Assembly: GCA_028023455.1 (NCBI GenBank) | Contig: JAQFVV010012673.1 | Location: forward strand, 726,567-790,566 | Source: Epiperipatus broadwayi | Taxonomy: Eukaryota; Onychophora; Udeonychophora; Euonychophora; Peripatidae | Length of the DNA: 64,000 nt | Reading direction: 5' to 3' | Shown here: in pieces, positions 1 through 9,517 of the stretch | Position numbering within the stretch: the stretch's first letter is position 1 | Layout: the number at the start of each line of letters is the position of its first letter | The notes under the pieces: generated by a model | Told to the model about the DNA's origin: nothing | What the model saw: only the letters and a program-made list of their open reading frames with translations | The model's database searches: none | Position numbers and translations under genes: made by a program

Positions 1-213
1 TAAAAATTATTTTTAAAAATATTTTAAATTTTCAAATCTAAAAAAGTAATAAATGAAAATAAAAAGTTTGTATTACATCACAATTACTGATAATTACTTA
101 TAACAAATATAAGTTAACAAATAAAAATTATTTTAAAAAATATTTTAAATTTTCAAATCTAAAAAAGTAATAAATGAAAATAAAAAGTTTGTATTACATC
201 ACAATTACTGATA
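1..213. repeat. Two tandem copies of an AT-rich 121-bp unit
   Basis: Bases 1-92 recur almost exactly at 122-213, with a period of 121 bases. The copies differ by single-base changes in A/T runs only. The unit has no coding potential. It may be the end of a longer satellite or a local duplication cut by the window edge. Confidence 0.8.
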
Positions 214-654
214 AAAATGTAATATGAATGAAACAAAATTTGTTTTAATAATATTCCTAAAACTGGAATGAATTACTGTTAATAAAACTAAAGTTTAGAA
301 TTACTGTTAATAATAGTAATGCTTAAAATTTCACGTATAATTACTTAAAAAATGATAAAAATACTTGGATATGAGGATTATAAAGTTCTTCATCTTCCAA
401 CCAATCACATCATTCTGTTTTATGATATAATATTTCTTTTGATTGGTCTTTTTTAAAAAGCAAACATTTGTTTAAATAAAAGTATTCTCAAAAACAAATA
501 TTTCACAAATATTTTGTAAAATAATTGTAAATGTGTAAATAAATGATTGGTAAATAAATTTAAACAAAAGCATGAACAATCTCAAAACCTTTCTCAAGTT
601 CTTTTGGATTTGAAAATAAAACAACAACTGATCAGTAATATTGATGGTTTCTTA
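214..654. other. AT-rich intergenic sequence, nothing recognised
   Basis: Simple AT-rich DNA between the tandem repeat and the 3' end of the SGNH-LINE. I see no open frame, splice signal or repeat shared with the rest of the window. Confidence 0.5.
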
Positions 655-763
655 GTTTTGATGTGATATGATGTATTATGCCTTCTTCTTAAACAAAGTC
701 AAGAATCTCTCAGCAATTATGCCCAGAGAAACCTGTTAGCTACTTAATTTTACATTCCCCAGT

Positions 764-1546
764 CTACGTTTTCCTATATTCTGCTCTATCCCATTTCCAC
801 AACATAATTTTTGTCAACTCTATGGCCTTTATATCTAAATACACCTTATTTTTTTCCAAACCCAGCATAAAAACCAATAATCCACTTTCTGTATAATCAC
901 TTTTTTCATATTTATTATTCCATAACTTCATTATATGTGCTCTTTCTATTTTCAAGCATTTACATTCAATTAACTGATGCCTAATATTTTTTATTCCTTC
1001 CTTACATAATTTACAAACTAAATCACCCATATTTTTCCATTTACATGTATATTCTCTTGCTGCTAAAGATCCTGTTTGAGCCTTAACCAAAAAACTACTT
1101 TCCTTACTATTATCATATATTAACTCGCATCTAATATTCTGTTTATTTCTATATATATATATATTTAAGCTCTTTTTATTCTCCAAAATAGTTCTCCATC
1201 TCTCTAACTCCCTATTCTTTATTAATAAATCTATTCTTTTATCCCATTCCTTACCATTATAACACTCAACAATCCTCCTAACACAATCATCCCATCTTTT
1301 GGACAAATATACTGATATAAATTCTTTATCCAAATCATTTGCATACCACATTACCTTTCTCACCCATCTTCTTGCCTGCCCTTTACTCATAACCCTATTA
1401 AATAATATTTTGGCTATTTTTTTATTATCCATTAACTGCAATCTACCAAACATTTTCATTTTACTTTTTGCATTTCTCACATAAAACCTTGACCATCCCA
1501 TTTCTCCTTGAATTGCCTCACTTGCTGTCCATACATCTGCATCCAA
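764..1546 (-). pseudogene. LINE reverse transcriptase C-terminal domain with zinc knuckle
   Basis: A 260-residue frame holds the C-terminal part of the SGNH-LINE polyprotein, downstream of the RT. It begins in a conserved block (WTASEAIQGEMGW) that follows the thumb. Near its end is a Cys-x2-Cys-x8-His-x4-Cys cluster (CKLC ... HQLIEC). Such tails are thought to bind the element's own RNA or target DNA during target-primed reverse transcription. The same domain recurs at 12351-13424 with a stop inside the knuckle. The upstream part of the RT continues to 2128 through frameshifts, so this frame is a fragment of a dead gene, not a free-standing protein. Confidence 0.8.
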
Positions 1547-1559
1547 TGCATGTCTTCCT

Positions 1560-2128
1560 ACTTACTGTTGAATTTTTTCTAAGTAATTTAATACCCCTTT
1601 ATTAACATATAATGCATCATTACCTTATGTTAATCTGGCTACTGCAACTCCCTCCTATATAATTCTAGCTACATCATATTTATTATATGAAAAAACTGTT
1701 AATTTCTTTATCAATCCCATTCTTTTCTTTGCTTCATTTATCAATTTTTTTCCCATTCATCCAAATAATTTTTCTGATTACTTAAAAGAATTTCCAAATA
1801 ATTATATCTATTCACCACACTTAATATATCCCAATAAAAATTCTACATCTTCTCTTTCCCCAGTATTAACTATCATTATATTTGATTTTTCTTCACTAAA
1901 TTAAATCCCCATCTCTTTACCCAGCCTTGCACATGTCCTCAGCATAACTTCCATGTCTTCTCTTTTTTCTGCACACAAAAATATATCATCTGCAAAAAAA
2001 GACCTGACAAAATATATACTCCCTTACCACTCATTAAAGGTATCTCTATCCCTCTTCCTAATCTTTCTATTGCTCTTTCCATTTCACTCAAATACAACAC
2101 AAACAAAATAGGTGACATAGGGCATCCT
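1560..2128 (-). pseudogene. LINE RT palm and thumb, frameshifted
   Basis: Minus-strand translation in shifting frames gives GCPMSPILFVLYLSEMERA, then FADDIFLCAEKREDMEVM, then a thumb ending with ARIIWKGVAV-like sequence next to the next domain. These are RT motif B' and the catalytic YxDD-box region of non-LTR reverse transcriptases. The two aspartates and the alanine are all present. Stop codons and frame changes after about 1900 inactivate it. The frame is cut at 2128, where the RTE element begins. Confidence 0.75.
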
Positions 2129-2215
2129 TAAAAAAAAAAATACACATAACCTCGCAAATTCCTTTTTTCTTCCCCCCCCCCCCCCCCACACTTTTTTTTT
2201 CCACCCACCCCTCAC
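2129..2215. repeat. Homopolymer-laden patch with 16-C run
   Basis: A run of A at 2130-2140, a run of 16 C at 2172-2187 and a run of 9 T at 2192-2200 replace what in copies B and C is ordinary RTE 3' sequence. The flanking CCACCCACC and CACATGTCTCC still align with the normal copies. It looks like decayed or poorly resolved sequence rather than biology. Confidence 0.6.
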
Positions 2216-2340
2216 ATGTCTCCTTCTGGGTCTTTTACAATCTCTTGGAATCCAGTTTAAAATTTCAATTGTCCATCTATTATCATCTCTTCTAGCAATA
2301 TGTCCAGCCCAATTCCACTTCAATCTTTTAATTTTTTCAA
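2190..2340 (-). pseudogene. RTE C-terminal tail domain, truncated
   Basis: The minus frame reads KWNWAGHIARRDDNRWT and then IEILNWIPRDCKRPRRR before running into the homopolymer patch. The same tail is complete at 18361-18600 and 63713-63946. There it continues through HVRWMDEI and ends ILQWIDNG. This block is typical of the end of RTE endonuclease-reverse transcriptases. In this copy the last 40 or so residues are lost to a frameshift in the C-rich patch. Confidence 0.8.
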
Positions 2341-2386
2341 TGAGGTCAGTAACACCAGTTTGTTCTCTTACCCATACATTGCATTT

Positions 2387-3589
2387 TCAATCTCTTCTTG
2401 TTACTCCCAACATACATCTCTCCATACTTCTTTGAGTGGTCTGAAGTCTTTGTATTGATCTTCTATTAAGTGTCCAAGTCTCAGATCCATAAGTAAGAAC
2501 TGGTAAAACACATTTGTTAAAAACCTTTCTTTTCAAACACATAGGCATATTTCCTTTTAATATCAAATTATTTCTACCAAAAGCACTCCAACCAAGTATA
2601 ATTCTGTGATTAATTTCCTCTATTATGTTTCCATCTATATTAATAATCTGACCAAGGTATTTGTAACTCTTAACTTCTTCTAATTCGTCATAATCAATCT
2701 TTATTTTCATATTTTGAGCAAATCGATTAAACATTACTTTAGTCTTTTTAACATTTATCTTTAGTCCTACTTTCCTACTTTCATCTGATAACTCCTGCAA
2801 CATTTCCTGCAGCTCGGAAGCATTATTTGCAAAAACAACTACATCATCTGTGAAATCTAAATGACTTAAATAATCTCCATTTACTTTTACTCCTTTAGTT
2901 TCCCATTTTAATCCACAAAATACTTCTTGCAGCACTGCTGTAAAAAGTTTTGGAGATATGGAGTCACCTTGTCTTACACCTTTCTCAATGTTGACTTTCC
3001 CAGTATCATTATGTAATCTAATTGTTGCTGTTGCATTTTTATAAATATTCTTTAAAATATGACAATATCCTGGATCTATACCTTGATGATCCAATGCTTT
3101 AATCACTGAAGAAATGTTTATAGAATCAAATGCCTTTTCATAATCTACAAATCCAAAACATAATGACAACTCATATTCATTTGTCCTTTCTCTAACTTCT
3201 CTCAATACTTGAATATGATCTACTGTACTAAAACCACTTTTAAATCCAGCTTGTTCTCTTGGTTGGTGAAAATCCAAGGTTCTCTGTAGACGAGTTGTAA
3301 TTATCTTGGTAAAAATTTTATATAAAACTGATAAAAGGCTGATAGGTCTGTAATTTCTAATATCTTCTTTATCACCTTTTTTAAATATTAATATTATTAC
3401 TGCATTCTTCCAATCATCCGGTACATCTTTATCATTTAGACATTTGGTATATAACTTTGCTAATATTTTTTCTGTTTCTTCACCTGCTTCTTTTAATATA
3501 TCAATTATAATTCCATCATTACCTGGAGCCTTTCCTTTTTTCATACATTTAATTGCATTTCTCACTTCTTCATTTAAAATTCTGGGCAA
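2387..3589 (-). pseudogene. RTE reverse transcriptase domain (copy A)
   Basis: A 400-residue open frame covers the whole RT core. It has [10 protein letters not shown] at the start, [43 protein letters not shown] (motif A with catalytic Asp), [13 protein letters not shown] (motif B) and [11 protein letters not shown] (motif C, 2843-2854). It ends [19 protein letters not shown] and then a stop after VTRRD. The protein would copy element RNA into DNA at a nicked chromosomal target. Motif C carries Thr where the family has Ala (FADD). Copy B has Ser at the same place. The frame lacks its own endonuclease because of frameshifts upstream, so I call it a recently broken gene. Confidence 0.88.
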
Positions 3590-3634
3590 TTTGGAAGATG
3601 TAATAGATATAGGAGGTACTTGTTCTTTATTACT

Positions 3635-3904
3635 TTATAATTCTTGATAAAAATCTTCTACCAATTTCATAATGTCATCCCTCTTTTTAGTAATAATTCC
3701 ATCTTTTTTCCTTATTGCAGATATAAATTTCCTACCAATACCAAAATGTTGTTTTACATTCTTAAGACTTTTATTTTCTTCTACAGCTTTTTTTGCTAGT
3801 TCACAGTTATACTTTCTTATATTATTTTCAACTCTTTTCCGCACCATTTTACAAAATTCAAGATATTCAATTCTTTTTAGTGCATCATTCTTGCATATCT
3901 TCAT
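3635..3904 (-). pseudogene. RTE linker between endonuclease and RT
   Basis: An 89-residue frame rich in Lys and Glu (KRIEYLEFCKMVRKRV ... NKSLKNVKQHFGIGRKFISA ... DIMKLVEDFYQEL) links the endonuclease to the RT. It matches residues 1-110 of the long frame at 18640-20223 in copy B. A stop after YQEL separates it from the RT frame in this copy. It is part of one polyprotein, not a gene of its own. Confidence 0.8.
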
Positions 3905-4464
3905 ATTCCAGTAGAAATTTTATTAGTCAATTGCTGCTTTTTTCTACCAGCTATCTTTGTTGCAGTTTTTAAAAGTGTATCAGTTATTTTCATATTAATT
4001 TCATTCAAATCTGAATCATGTTCAAAATCTACTAATACTTGAAACCGATTTGTAAGTTCTAATTTAAATTCATTAGAATGTTTCTGAAGATTAGGAATAT
4101 CAACTGTAAATATAGTTTTTCTTAATAATTTTTGTCTCTCTAGTTTTACATTAACATGTATCTTACCCCTTACTAATCGATGATCACTTCCTGTGTTAAA
4201 TTTATTAAGAACATTACAATCTTGAAATATGCATTTCCTGTTAGTCAAAATATAATCCAATTCTGCTGTACCTTCATTTGGATGCTTCCATGTCCATTTC
4301 CTTCTAACATTTTTCTCAAAAAAAGAATTCATAATATAAAGTTTTTCCTTCTCTGCAAACTCCACAAGTCTATGTCCTCTCTTATTTCTATTACCATAAC
4401 CAAAATTACCTACAACACTTTCATCTTTCATTTGTTTACCAATTCTAGCATTAAAATCTCCCAT
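3901..4464 (-). pseudogene. RTE APE-type endonuclease, C-terminal half
   Basis: The 187-residue frame contains GDFNARIGKQM near its start, ELDYILTNRK in the middle and GSDHRLVRGK after it. These match the Asp-x-Asn and Ser-Asp-His motifs of the exonuclease-endonuclease-phosphatase fold used by non-LTR elements to nick target DNA. A frameshift at about 3901 breaks the link to the downstream linker, and another at 4464-4480 breaks the link to the N-terminal half. Confidence 0.85.
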
Positions 4465-4479
4465 AACAATTTCAAAATG

Positions 4480-5047
4480 TCATTTGCTCTGATCAAAAGC
4501 CTTTTGTACATCCATATAAAAATCTTCTACTACTTCATCACTGTGAGAACTTGTTGGGGCATAAACCTGAATTATCTGCATTTGATATCTGCTATTAAGT
4601 TGTATAACTAATCTTGCCACTCTGTCTGATACACCATCAATCTCCACAATATTGTTCTTCCACATTTTATTTATAATGAATCCTACTCCACTTGTATTTC
4701 CAATATTTGTGCCTTTATAATAGAGCATATGTCTACTTTTTAAATCAATTGTCTCTTCACCTTTTCTTCTAACTTCACAAAGTCCAATAATATCCCATTT
4801 AATATAAGAGTTCTTCTTCTAATTCTTGCAATCTTCCTTCACTTGAAAGTGATCTGCAGTTGTAAGTACCTAAATAAAAAGTCGTCATCAAATGGCAGCC
4901 TGGGTCCGCCTCCAGGATATTCTTATCACCCTCCGCCTTCGGCCACCAACCGCTGCCTTGGTTGGTGACTTTACAGCCTCCTGGGATTAAGGGCCATGCT
5001 TTATTTTTGTCTGTCATAATTGTATAATTGGGAAAAATCTTTATCAT
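4480..5047 (-). pseudogene. RTE APE-type endonuclease, N-terminal half, two frames
   Basis: The frame 5047-4799 ends with YLGTYNCRSLSSEGRLQELE, the Asn-containing first motif of RTE endonucleases. The frame 4728-4480 continues with GNTSGVGFIINK and QMQIIQVYAPTSSHSDE. Between them lies the strand with the catalytic Glu block, in a shifted frame (DIIGLCEVRRK at 4795-4760). Together they are the N-terminal half of the same endonuclease. The breaks are single indels. Confidence 0.8.
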
Positions 5048-5049
5048 TT

Positions 5050-5336
5050 ACACAAACATTCATTCTGCCTTATCAGGCACTGAGAAGAAAGACCATGGTG
5101 TTTCTTGATCTTAAACTCAGAGGTAAAAAGCCAATAAACTCACCACGCTGACTAATGCGTGTTGGTGAGCAGCCCATCCATGTTCAAATACTATATGAAT
5201 AAACATATAGTAATAACAGCTGCAACGACAAGAACGTATGGAGTGGACATTAGGAATTTGCCCTGCTCAGTTCCTTTAAGGCCTCCAAGAGGAATCAAAG
5301 GGTCTCCTTTCAGTTAATAGCAAACTCCTTTCTGCA

Positions 5337-5338
<2 letters not shown>
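5050..5338 (-). other. RTE copy A 5' UTR
   Basis: This stretch, with the start of the endonuclease to about 4880, is clearly richer in G+C than anything nearby. It lies upstream of the first endonuclease frame and ends abruptly at the AT microsatellite. RTE elements carry an internal promoter in the 5' region, so this is where promoter activity would be sought. I cannot identify individual promoter elements. Confidence 0.5.

Positions 5339-5397
<59 letters not shown>
5339..5397. repeat. (AT)n microsatellite
   Basis: About 28 uninterrupted AT units lie exactly between the RTE 5' end and the resumed SGNH-LINE sequence. Confidence 0.95.
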
Positions 5398-5403
<6 letters not shown>

Positions 5404-5404
5404 T

Positions 5405-5913
5405 ATTTATTTCATATAATATTCTTAATAATATCTACTAAAGCTTCATCCATTCCCAAATTTGCTAAAGTTATCCATAATCTATTTCTCTTTACTCTAC
5501 CATATGACTTCTCTAAATCTATAAAACTCATATATAACTATTTATCTGAATTCCTTCTCATATCCATAAGTTGTGTAAGTATAAATAAACTATCTCCTAC
5601 ATGCCTATCTAATCTAAAATGTCCTTGCATTCCCTTCCATCCATTTTACAACTTTTCTGGCCACCATATATGAGAAAACTTTATATAAAACTGTTGTTGC
5701 CACTATCACTATATAATTATTTAACTTTTTATGATACTTACCCTTTCCTTTAAATAATAATCTTACTCTTGTATTACTCCAACTACTTGGGAAAACTCTA
5801 TTCTGTGCCATCTTATTAAAACATGGTAATAACTTTACTTTTTCCCTATATCCTAAATTCATTACCATCTCTGCTGCCCACCCATCTAAACCTCTTGCAT
5901 TTCCACTTTTCAA
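5405..5913 (-). pseudogene. LINE RT fingers and motif A
   Basis: The frame 5913-5614 reads KSGNARGLDGWAAEMVMN, then VRLLFKGKGKYHKKLNNY and TTVLYKVFSYMVARKVV. Beyond a frameshift comes RHVGDSLFILTQLMDM and then YMSFIDLEKSYGRVKRNRLW, where Asp of FIDLEK is the first catalytic aspartate. It is the N-terminal RT of the SGNH-LINE and is cut by the RTE insertion. Some conserved residues are changed (SYGRV for the usual AYDRV). Confidence 0.8.
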
Positions 5914-6274
5914 TTTCTTCTACCTCATTCAGTTTATTTTCTGAAAACCTAATATTCCCATTACTACATGCTTTTATGTTTTCTATCAATCTATCCTTCA
6001 CATATAACATCTTTTGTATATTCATTACATATCTATTTAAAATTATCTCTAAATCTTCTCTAGAACTACACTTTATTCCTTCATCATCTAGTAATACTAT
6101 CTCTCTCCCCCCTACATTTCTCCTTTTAATATAATTCCAAATTTTTTTATTCCCATCTCTTCCACTTTTATTAATATCCTCCAACAATTTGCTATTCAAT
6201 TTCATTCTCTCTCTATAATTATCTATTTTAGCCAACTTCTTCTTTTCTAAGTACTTTTTCCATTTAGCATTCAT
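5846..6274 (-). pseudogene. LINE linker upstream of RT
   Basis: A Lys-rich 142-residue frame (KWKKYLEKKKLAKIDNY ... KIWNYIKRRNVGGREIVLL ... GIKCSSREDLEIILNRYV). The block 'W.YIK......I.LLDDEG......E....LN.YF' is the usual region before LINE reverse transcriptases. It overlaps the RT frame by a frameshift. Confidence 0.75.
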
Positions 6275-6418
6275 ATCTTTTTCACTTTCCCTGTTCTTAA
6301 TAGCACACTTATATTCTCTACATGCTTCTTTCCTTTTTTACACTTTTACTAATTCTCATTTTTTTATTACGTTTGTTCCTCTGAATATTTTCACCTAAAA
6401 TCCTATTTGCCACTTTTT

Positions 6419-7000
6419 CTACTTCTTTACACCAGTCCTTATACTCACCCCATCCCACTCTTCCATGATTTCTTCAACTTGTATTTTATACTTTTCAAAC
6501 TTATTTTTATCATTCACTCTCCATCCATATCTTTCACTAATATTTCTACTTTTATTTCTATTCTCCATCACATTACTAATGATTTCAATTACAATGAACT
6601 TATGATCACTAGCGCATAGTTTTTCTTCATTATCAAGCACCTTAATTTTCCATATTTTATTTATTCCCTCTTTCTCTACCAAAACATAATCTATTGTATG
6701 AAATATATTATTTCTAGACCATGTGTATTGTCCCTCATAAATATTTAATAAATTTCCAATATTCAAGTTCACTTTCTGACAAAATTTCAAAAGCTGTCCA
6801 TTTTTATTATCTACATCATCAATTTCTTCAATATGTCCATTCATGTCCCCTATAACCATTATTCTTATCTTCTTTTCTTTAAAACTTTGTATATCCTTAA
6901 CTAGATATTCATATATGTTTCTATTCCAATCCATTATAATTTGACTATCTCCAGTGGCTATATAAATTATAGCCACCATAACAACAAATGTTCTTGACAT
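6419..7000 (-). pseudogene. LINE APE-type endonuclease, C-terminal part
   Basis: The 193-residue frame contains IRIMVIGDMNGHIEEID, a variant of the GDFNAH motif, then YTWSRNNIFHTIDYVLVEK and CASDHKFIVIEII, the Ser-Asp-His motif. Its Met start is only the first Met after a frameshift. The N-terminal part lies at 7346-7071. Endonuclease of this fold nicks target DNA to prime reverse transcription. Confidence 0.82.
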
Positions 7001-7070
7001 TTAACAATATTTAAATGTTTTTTTTGATATAACACCTATACCACCACTCTTTTTTCTTTTTTCTTTCTAT

Positions 7071-7346
7071 TTATACCTTGCCATACCAACTGTTGCAAAA
7101 TAGGTTATTTTTTTCTCTTAGATGTGTTTCCACCACTGCTAATATCTCAAGCTCTTCATTTTCAATTGTTTTATTTAATTCCATCCACTTTTCTGGTCTC
7201 CTACCACCTTGCATATTCAAAAACCCAATTTTAACAATTTCCTCTTTCCTAACTACTCTTTTATAAATTCTTTTAACTCTTTCTTCTCCATTACATTTAT
7301 AAATTACTTTCTTACCATTAATTTTACAAACCCATTCCTTCTCCAT
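7071..7346 (-). pseudogene. LINE endonuclease, N-terminal part
   Basis: The frame holds VKIGFLNMQGGRRPEKWME and then ELEILAVVETHLREKNN. These are motif 1 (with Asn) and motif 2 (with catalytic Glu in VETHL) of APE-type endonucleases. A frameshift around 7000-7070 separates it from the rest. Confidence 0.82.
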
Positions 7347-7429
7347 ATCTATATTTATATCTAAATCAAATTCCTTTTGCTTATTTCTTATATTCCATCC
7401 ATTCTTTTTTTTTTTAATAATATTGCAAT

Positions 7430-7985
7430 TTAAAATCCCATCCCTCTTTGCAAGTTTCCTGAAAAAAAATCTTTATAAATCAGACTCCCTAAAACTTCAC
7501 TTCCTTGTTTTCCTAAATACAACCCATCTTTATATAACTCCCTCTTTCCAATAAACCAATCCCACACATCCACAAACATAACATTATTTCTCTCACACAA
7601 TTTTTTCAATCTCTCATTTATAGAACATGCCATATCTAACAAATATCTCTTGTCAAATCTTGGTAATAATCCAACTACTCCTAGTCAAATTCTTAATCAA
7701 ATCTACATACTCATCCATTATTCTCTCTGATAATTCTGATAAATTATTAGTCCCCGCCATAACATACACATCTCTACTACCTTGTTTTTTTACTTTATCT
7801 GCTACATCCCTAATTATAGCTCCAGGAAAACATACCCTTATGCCTACTTCTATTTTTCCTTACAATTATATCCCCACATTTTCTAATTAGTGAATCTATC
7901 AATATTATTTCATAATCTACTTTCTCTACTCCATCCATAACATTTTCTAATACCTTTAATTGATAAGTGTTACAAGGGAAAACAT
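7430..7985 (-). pseudogene. SGNH/GDSL-hydrolase-like ORF1 domain of LINE
   Basis: Minus-strand reading gives, in two frames, VDYEIILIDSLIRKCGDIIV (block I; the usual Gly-Asp-Ser reads Ile-Asp-Ser), PGAIIRDVADKVKKQGSRD and VYVMAGTNNLSELSERIM (block III, GTNN for GxND). Then follows the frame 7642-7430 with VMFVDVWDWFIGKRELY and KDGLYLGKQGSEVLG, the last block where Asp and His normally sit (DGLHL; here Tyr replaces His). SGNH esterase-like domains are known in ORF1 of CR1-type and some other LINEs. The order, spacing and block matches support the call. Frameshifts near 7650 and 7860 break it. Whether the ancestral protein was active cannot be told, since block I Gly and the His both differ in this copy. 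Confidence 0.75.
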
Positions 7986-8011
7986 TTAAAATCTCTATCT
8001 AAAATTATCCC

Positions 8012-8068
8012 TAACTCTAAACTGATCAGTTTCAAGCTTTTGGCTCACCTCAGTGAAGAGCTAGGGCA
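8012..8068 (-). ncRNA. Hammerhead-like motif, family D, core A9 replaced
   Basis: Minus strand: TTCA, CTGAGGT, stem II GAGCC with loop AAAA and GCTT, then GAAA, then the palindrome ACTGATCAGT followed by T. Helices and order match a type I hammerhead. The nucleotide at position 9 is T instead of A, which should abolish activity. All four family D copies share this T. Confidence 0.5.
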
Positions 8069-8145
8069 TTTGGACACTAGATCTACAGTACCAACTCAAA
8101 AGTCAACACAGTGGTATTTTAGATCTAATGTCTGAATGTCATAGC

Positions 8146-8190
8146 TCCTCACTGGGGTAACCTAAAAGCTCGAAACCAATCGATCTGAGA
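8146..8190 (+). ncRNA. Hammerhead-like motif, family D
   Basis: CTCCTCA precedes CTGGGGT, then AGCT/GAAACCAATCGATC, then TGAGAA. Stem I (TCTCA-type against TGAGA), GAAA, and the short stem III ending in ATC are recognisable. The core CTGANGA is damaged. Confidence 0.4.
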
Positions 8191-8544
8191 ATAGGGATAA
8201 TTCTAGATAGTCATTTTGAATGCTTTTTATTGTGGCACTTACCTATAAAACATGTTAGAGCTATTGGTATACTCCCTATATTACATATCTGTAGTACAAG
8301 CTTAAAACAAGTCACATGATATATGACTTGCATTATTGATTATTATACATTTTTTCCTCGAGGCTTTGACCATGTTGTGTTGCTGAGGTTATTAATATAT
8401 GATGATTATGAAGTGTTTTAACATTCATATAGCTATTTAAGTTAGATAGCTGGATTTAAAGACATTTACATGTTTGAAAATTTTGGATTATTAACTTAAT
8501 AGTTACATATTAGATAAGTGCTGGCTTTTGAGTTGCTATATTAT

Positions 8545-8712
8545 ATCTAGTGTCTTAATGTCCTAACTCCTCACTGAGGTAAGCCCAAAAACTTGAAACA
8601 GATTGGTCTGAGGTAGGGATAATTCTAGATAGAGATTTTAAAAGCTTTCTCTTGTGGCACCTATAAATAAAAGCTTATTAGAGCTATTGGTACACTCCTA
8701 CACACACACATA
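8545..8712 (+). repeat. Family D repeat, third copy with hammerhead-like block
   Basis: A direct repeat of 8120-8300. The block 8569-8613 has CCTCA (8569-8573) pairing perfectly with TGAGG (8609-8613), enclosing CTGAGGT, a weak stem II, GAAA (8595-8598) and a stem III ending GGTC. Position 9 is again T. The repeat ends in AGAGCTATTGGTACACTCC. Confidence 0.6.
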
Positions 8713-9136
8713 CATATATTTAAAAAAAACTTAGTTTGAGCATTTAATATATATGGAATAAAAATCCATTTTTTATCATTAATCTTCAACTGCTTTGAAA
8801 TAGTATTTTTTTTTAAATTAACACAAAGTGCAATAGATTTGTTTAATGTAACAACCAACTTCTATCATTTCTTTTATAAATGTCTCAATATTTTGTGCAT
8901 TGTCACTTTCATAACAATATAATTTTTATTGTTAAAAAAAGATCTAGAACTTGGCATATTAGGAATAATTGGTACTTTTATCTCACAATGCATATACCCT
9001 CTTTTTTGCAATGGGTTTATACCTTGTGAGTCAAAACTATGCATAAGAGGGCAAGTATTACATCTTTTTTATTTAGCAATGAAAAATTATGTTGTTATAA
9101 AAGTGATAAATCACAAAATATTGAGATATTTACAAA

Positions 9137-9262
9137 AAGATTTGACTGAAGTTGGTGCGATTTGGAGCAGTAGCCATCTTGGGATCAGAAGGTCATAGGT
9201 TCAATTAGATCTAGTGGGTCTGGCACTCAAACTTCTTATGAACTCTTGAACAATAAAGTCAT
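9137..9262 (+). repeat. tRNA-derived SINE-like copy
   Basis: A B-box-like GGTTCAATTAG follows an A-box-like GGAGCAGTAGC by about 45 bases. The 3' part CACTCAAACTTCTTATGAACTC is shared with 48150-48180 and 51545-51570. Short, diverged, no flanking duplication seen. Confidence 0.5.
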
Positions 9263-9517
9263 AGGCCAATATTTTTAATTGCAATTTAAGTCAATTTAAA
9301 AAGAAATTATACTACTTTAAAGGGCTCAAAGTTAACTATAAAAATGGGTTTCTAGTCCATATGTGTTAAAGGCCTAAGCTAAATTTTAATAAAAATATAA
9401 ATAAATATTCATTTAATGTTTCAAATGTGTTTCACATAATGTTATTAAGTTGGTAAATAATTCTAAAAATATTATACCTTTCAAGCAAAAGGGTAATATT
9501 AATCAAATTTTATGTAA

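Larger units (their letters stand above)
655..2128 (-). mobile_element. SGNH-type LINE copy 1, 3' part (RT palm to zinc-knuckle tail and 3' UTR)
   Basis: This is the 3' half of a minus-strand non-LTR retrotransposon whose 5' half lies at 5400-7985. The two halves are separated by the RTE insertion. Reading the minus strand leftwards from 2128 gives the RT motif GCPMSPILF, then an intact FADD active-site motif near 1985-2000, then a thumb and C-terminal domain. The 3' UTR near 655-735 matches the 3' ends at 12238-12330 and 21486-21676 and ends in TGATG-like repeats. Several frameshifts and stops make the copy dead. Confidence 0.85.
2129..5338 (-). mobile_element. RTE-clade retrotransposon copy A, nearly full length
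   Basis: A minus-strand RTE element. From 5' to 3' (right to left) it has a GC-richer 5' UTR at about 5050-5338, an endonuclease in three frame segments (5047 to 3901), a connector (3904-3635), an RT (3589-2387) and a C-terminal tail (2323-2190). It interrupts the RT of the SGNH-LINE, whose two halves flank it. Copy B at 18346-21066 is closely similar throughout. Its 3' terminus is disturbed by a poly-C and poly-A patch. A long AT microsatellite lies against its 5' end. A few frameshifts separate otherwise long frames, so the insertion is fairly young. Confidence 0.88.
5400..7985 (-). mobile_element. SGNH-type LINE copy 1, 5' part (SGNH ORF, endonuclease, RT fingers)
   Basis: Continuation of the element at 655-2128. 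Reading leftwards on the minus strand there is an SGNH-hydrolase-like ORF1 end (7985-7430), then the endonuclease (7346-6419), a linker (6274-5846) and the start of the RT (5913-5400), where the sequence stops at the RTE insertion. The RT break falls between the strand after LYMSFIDLEKSYGRV (motif A) and GCPMSP (motif B'). Confidence 0.85.
7996..8330. repeat. Fold-back repeat family D, inverted pair plus tail
   Basis: Bases 7996-8090 and 8120-8213 are imperfect reverse complements (TATCTAAAATTATCCCTAAC against GATAATTCTAGATAG, and CACTAGATCTACAG against AGATCTAATGTC). Each arm carries a hammerhead-like block. The right arm continues with GTGGCACTTACCTATAAAAC and AGAGCTATTGGTATACTCC. The same tail is found at 8640-8710 and 49679-49727. 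Confidence 0.75.
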
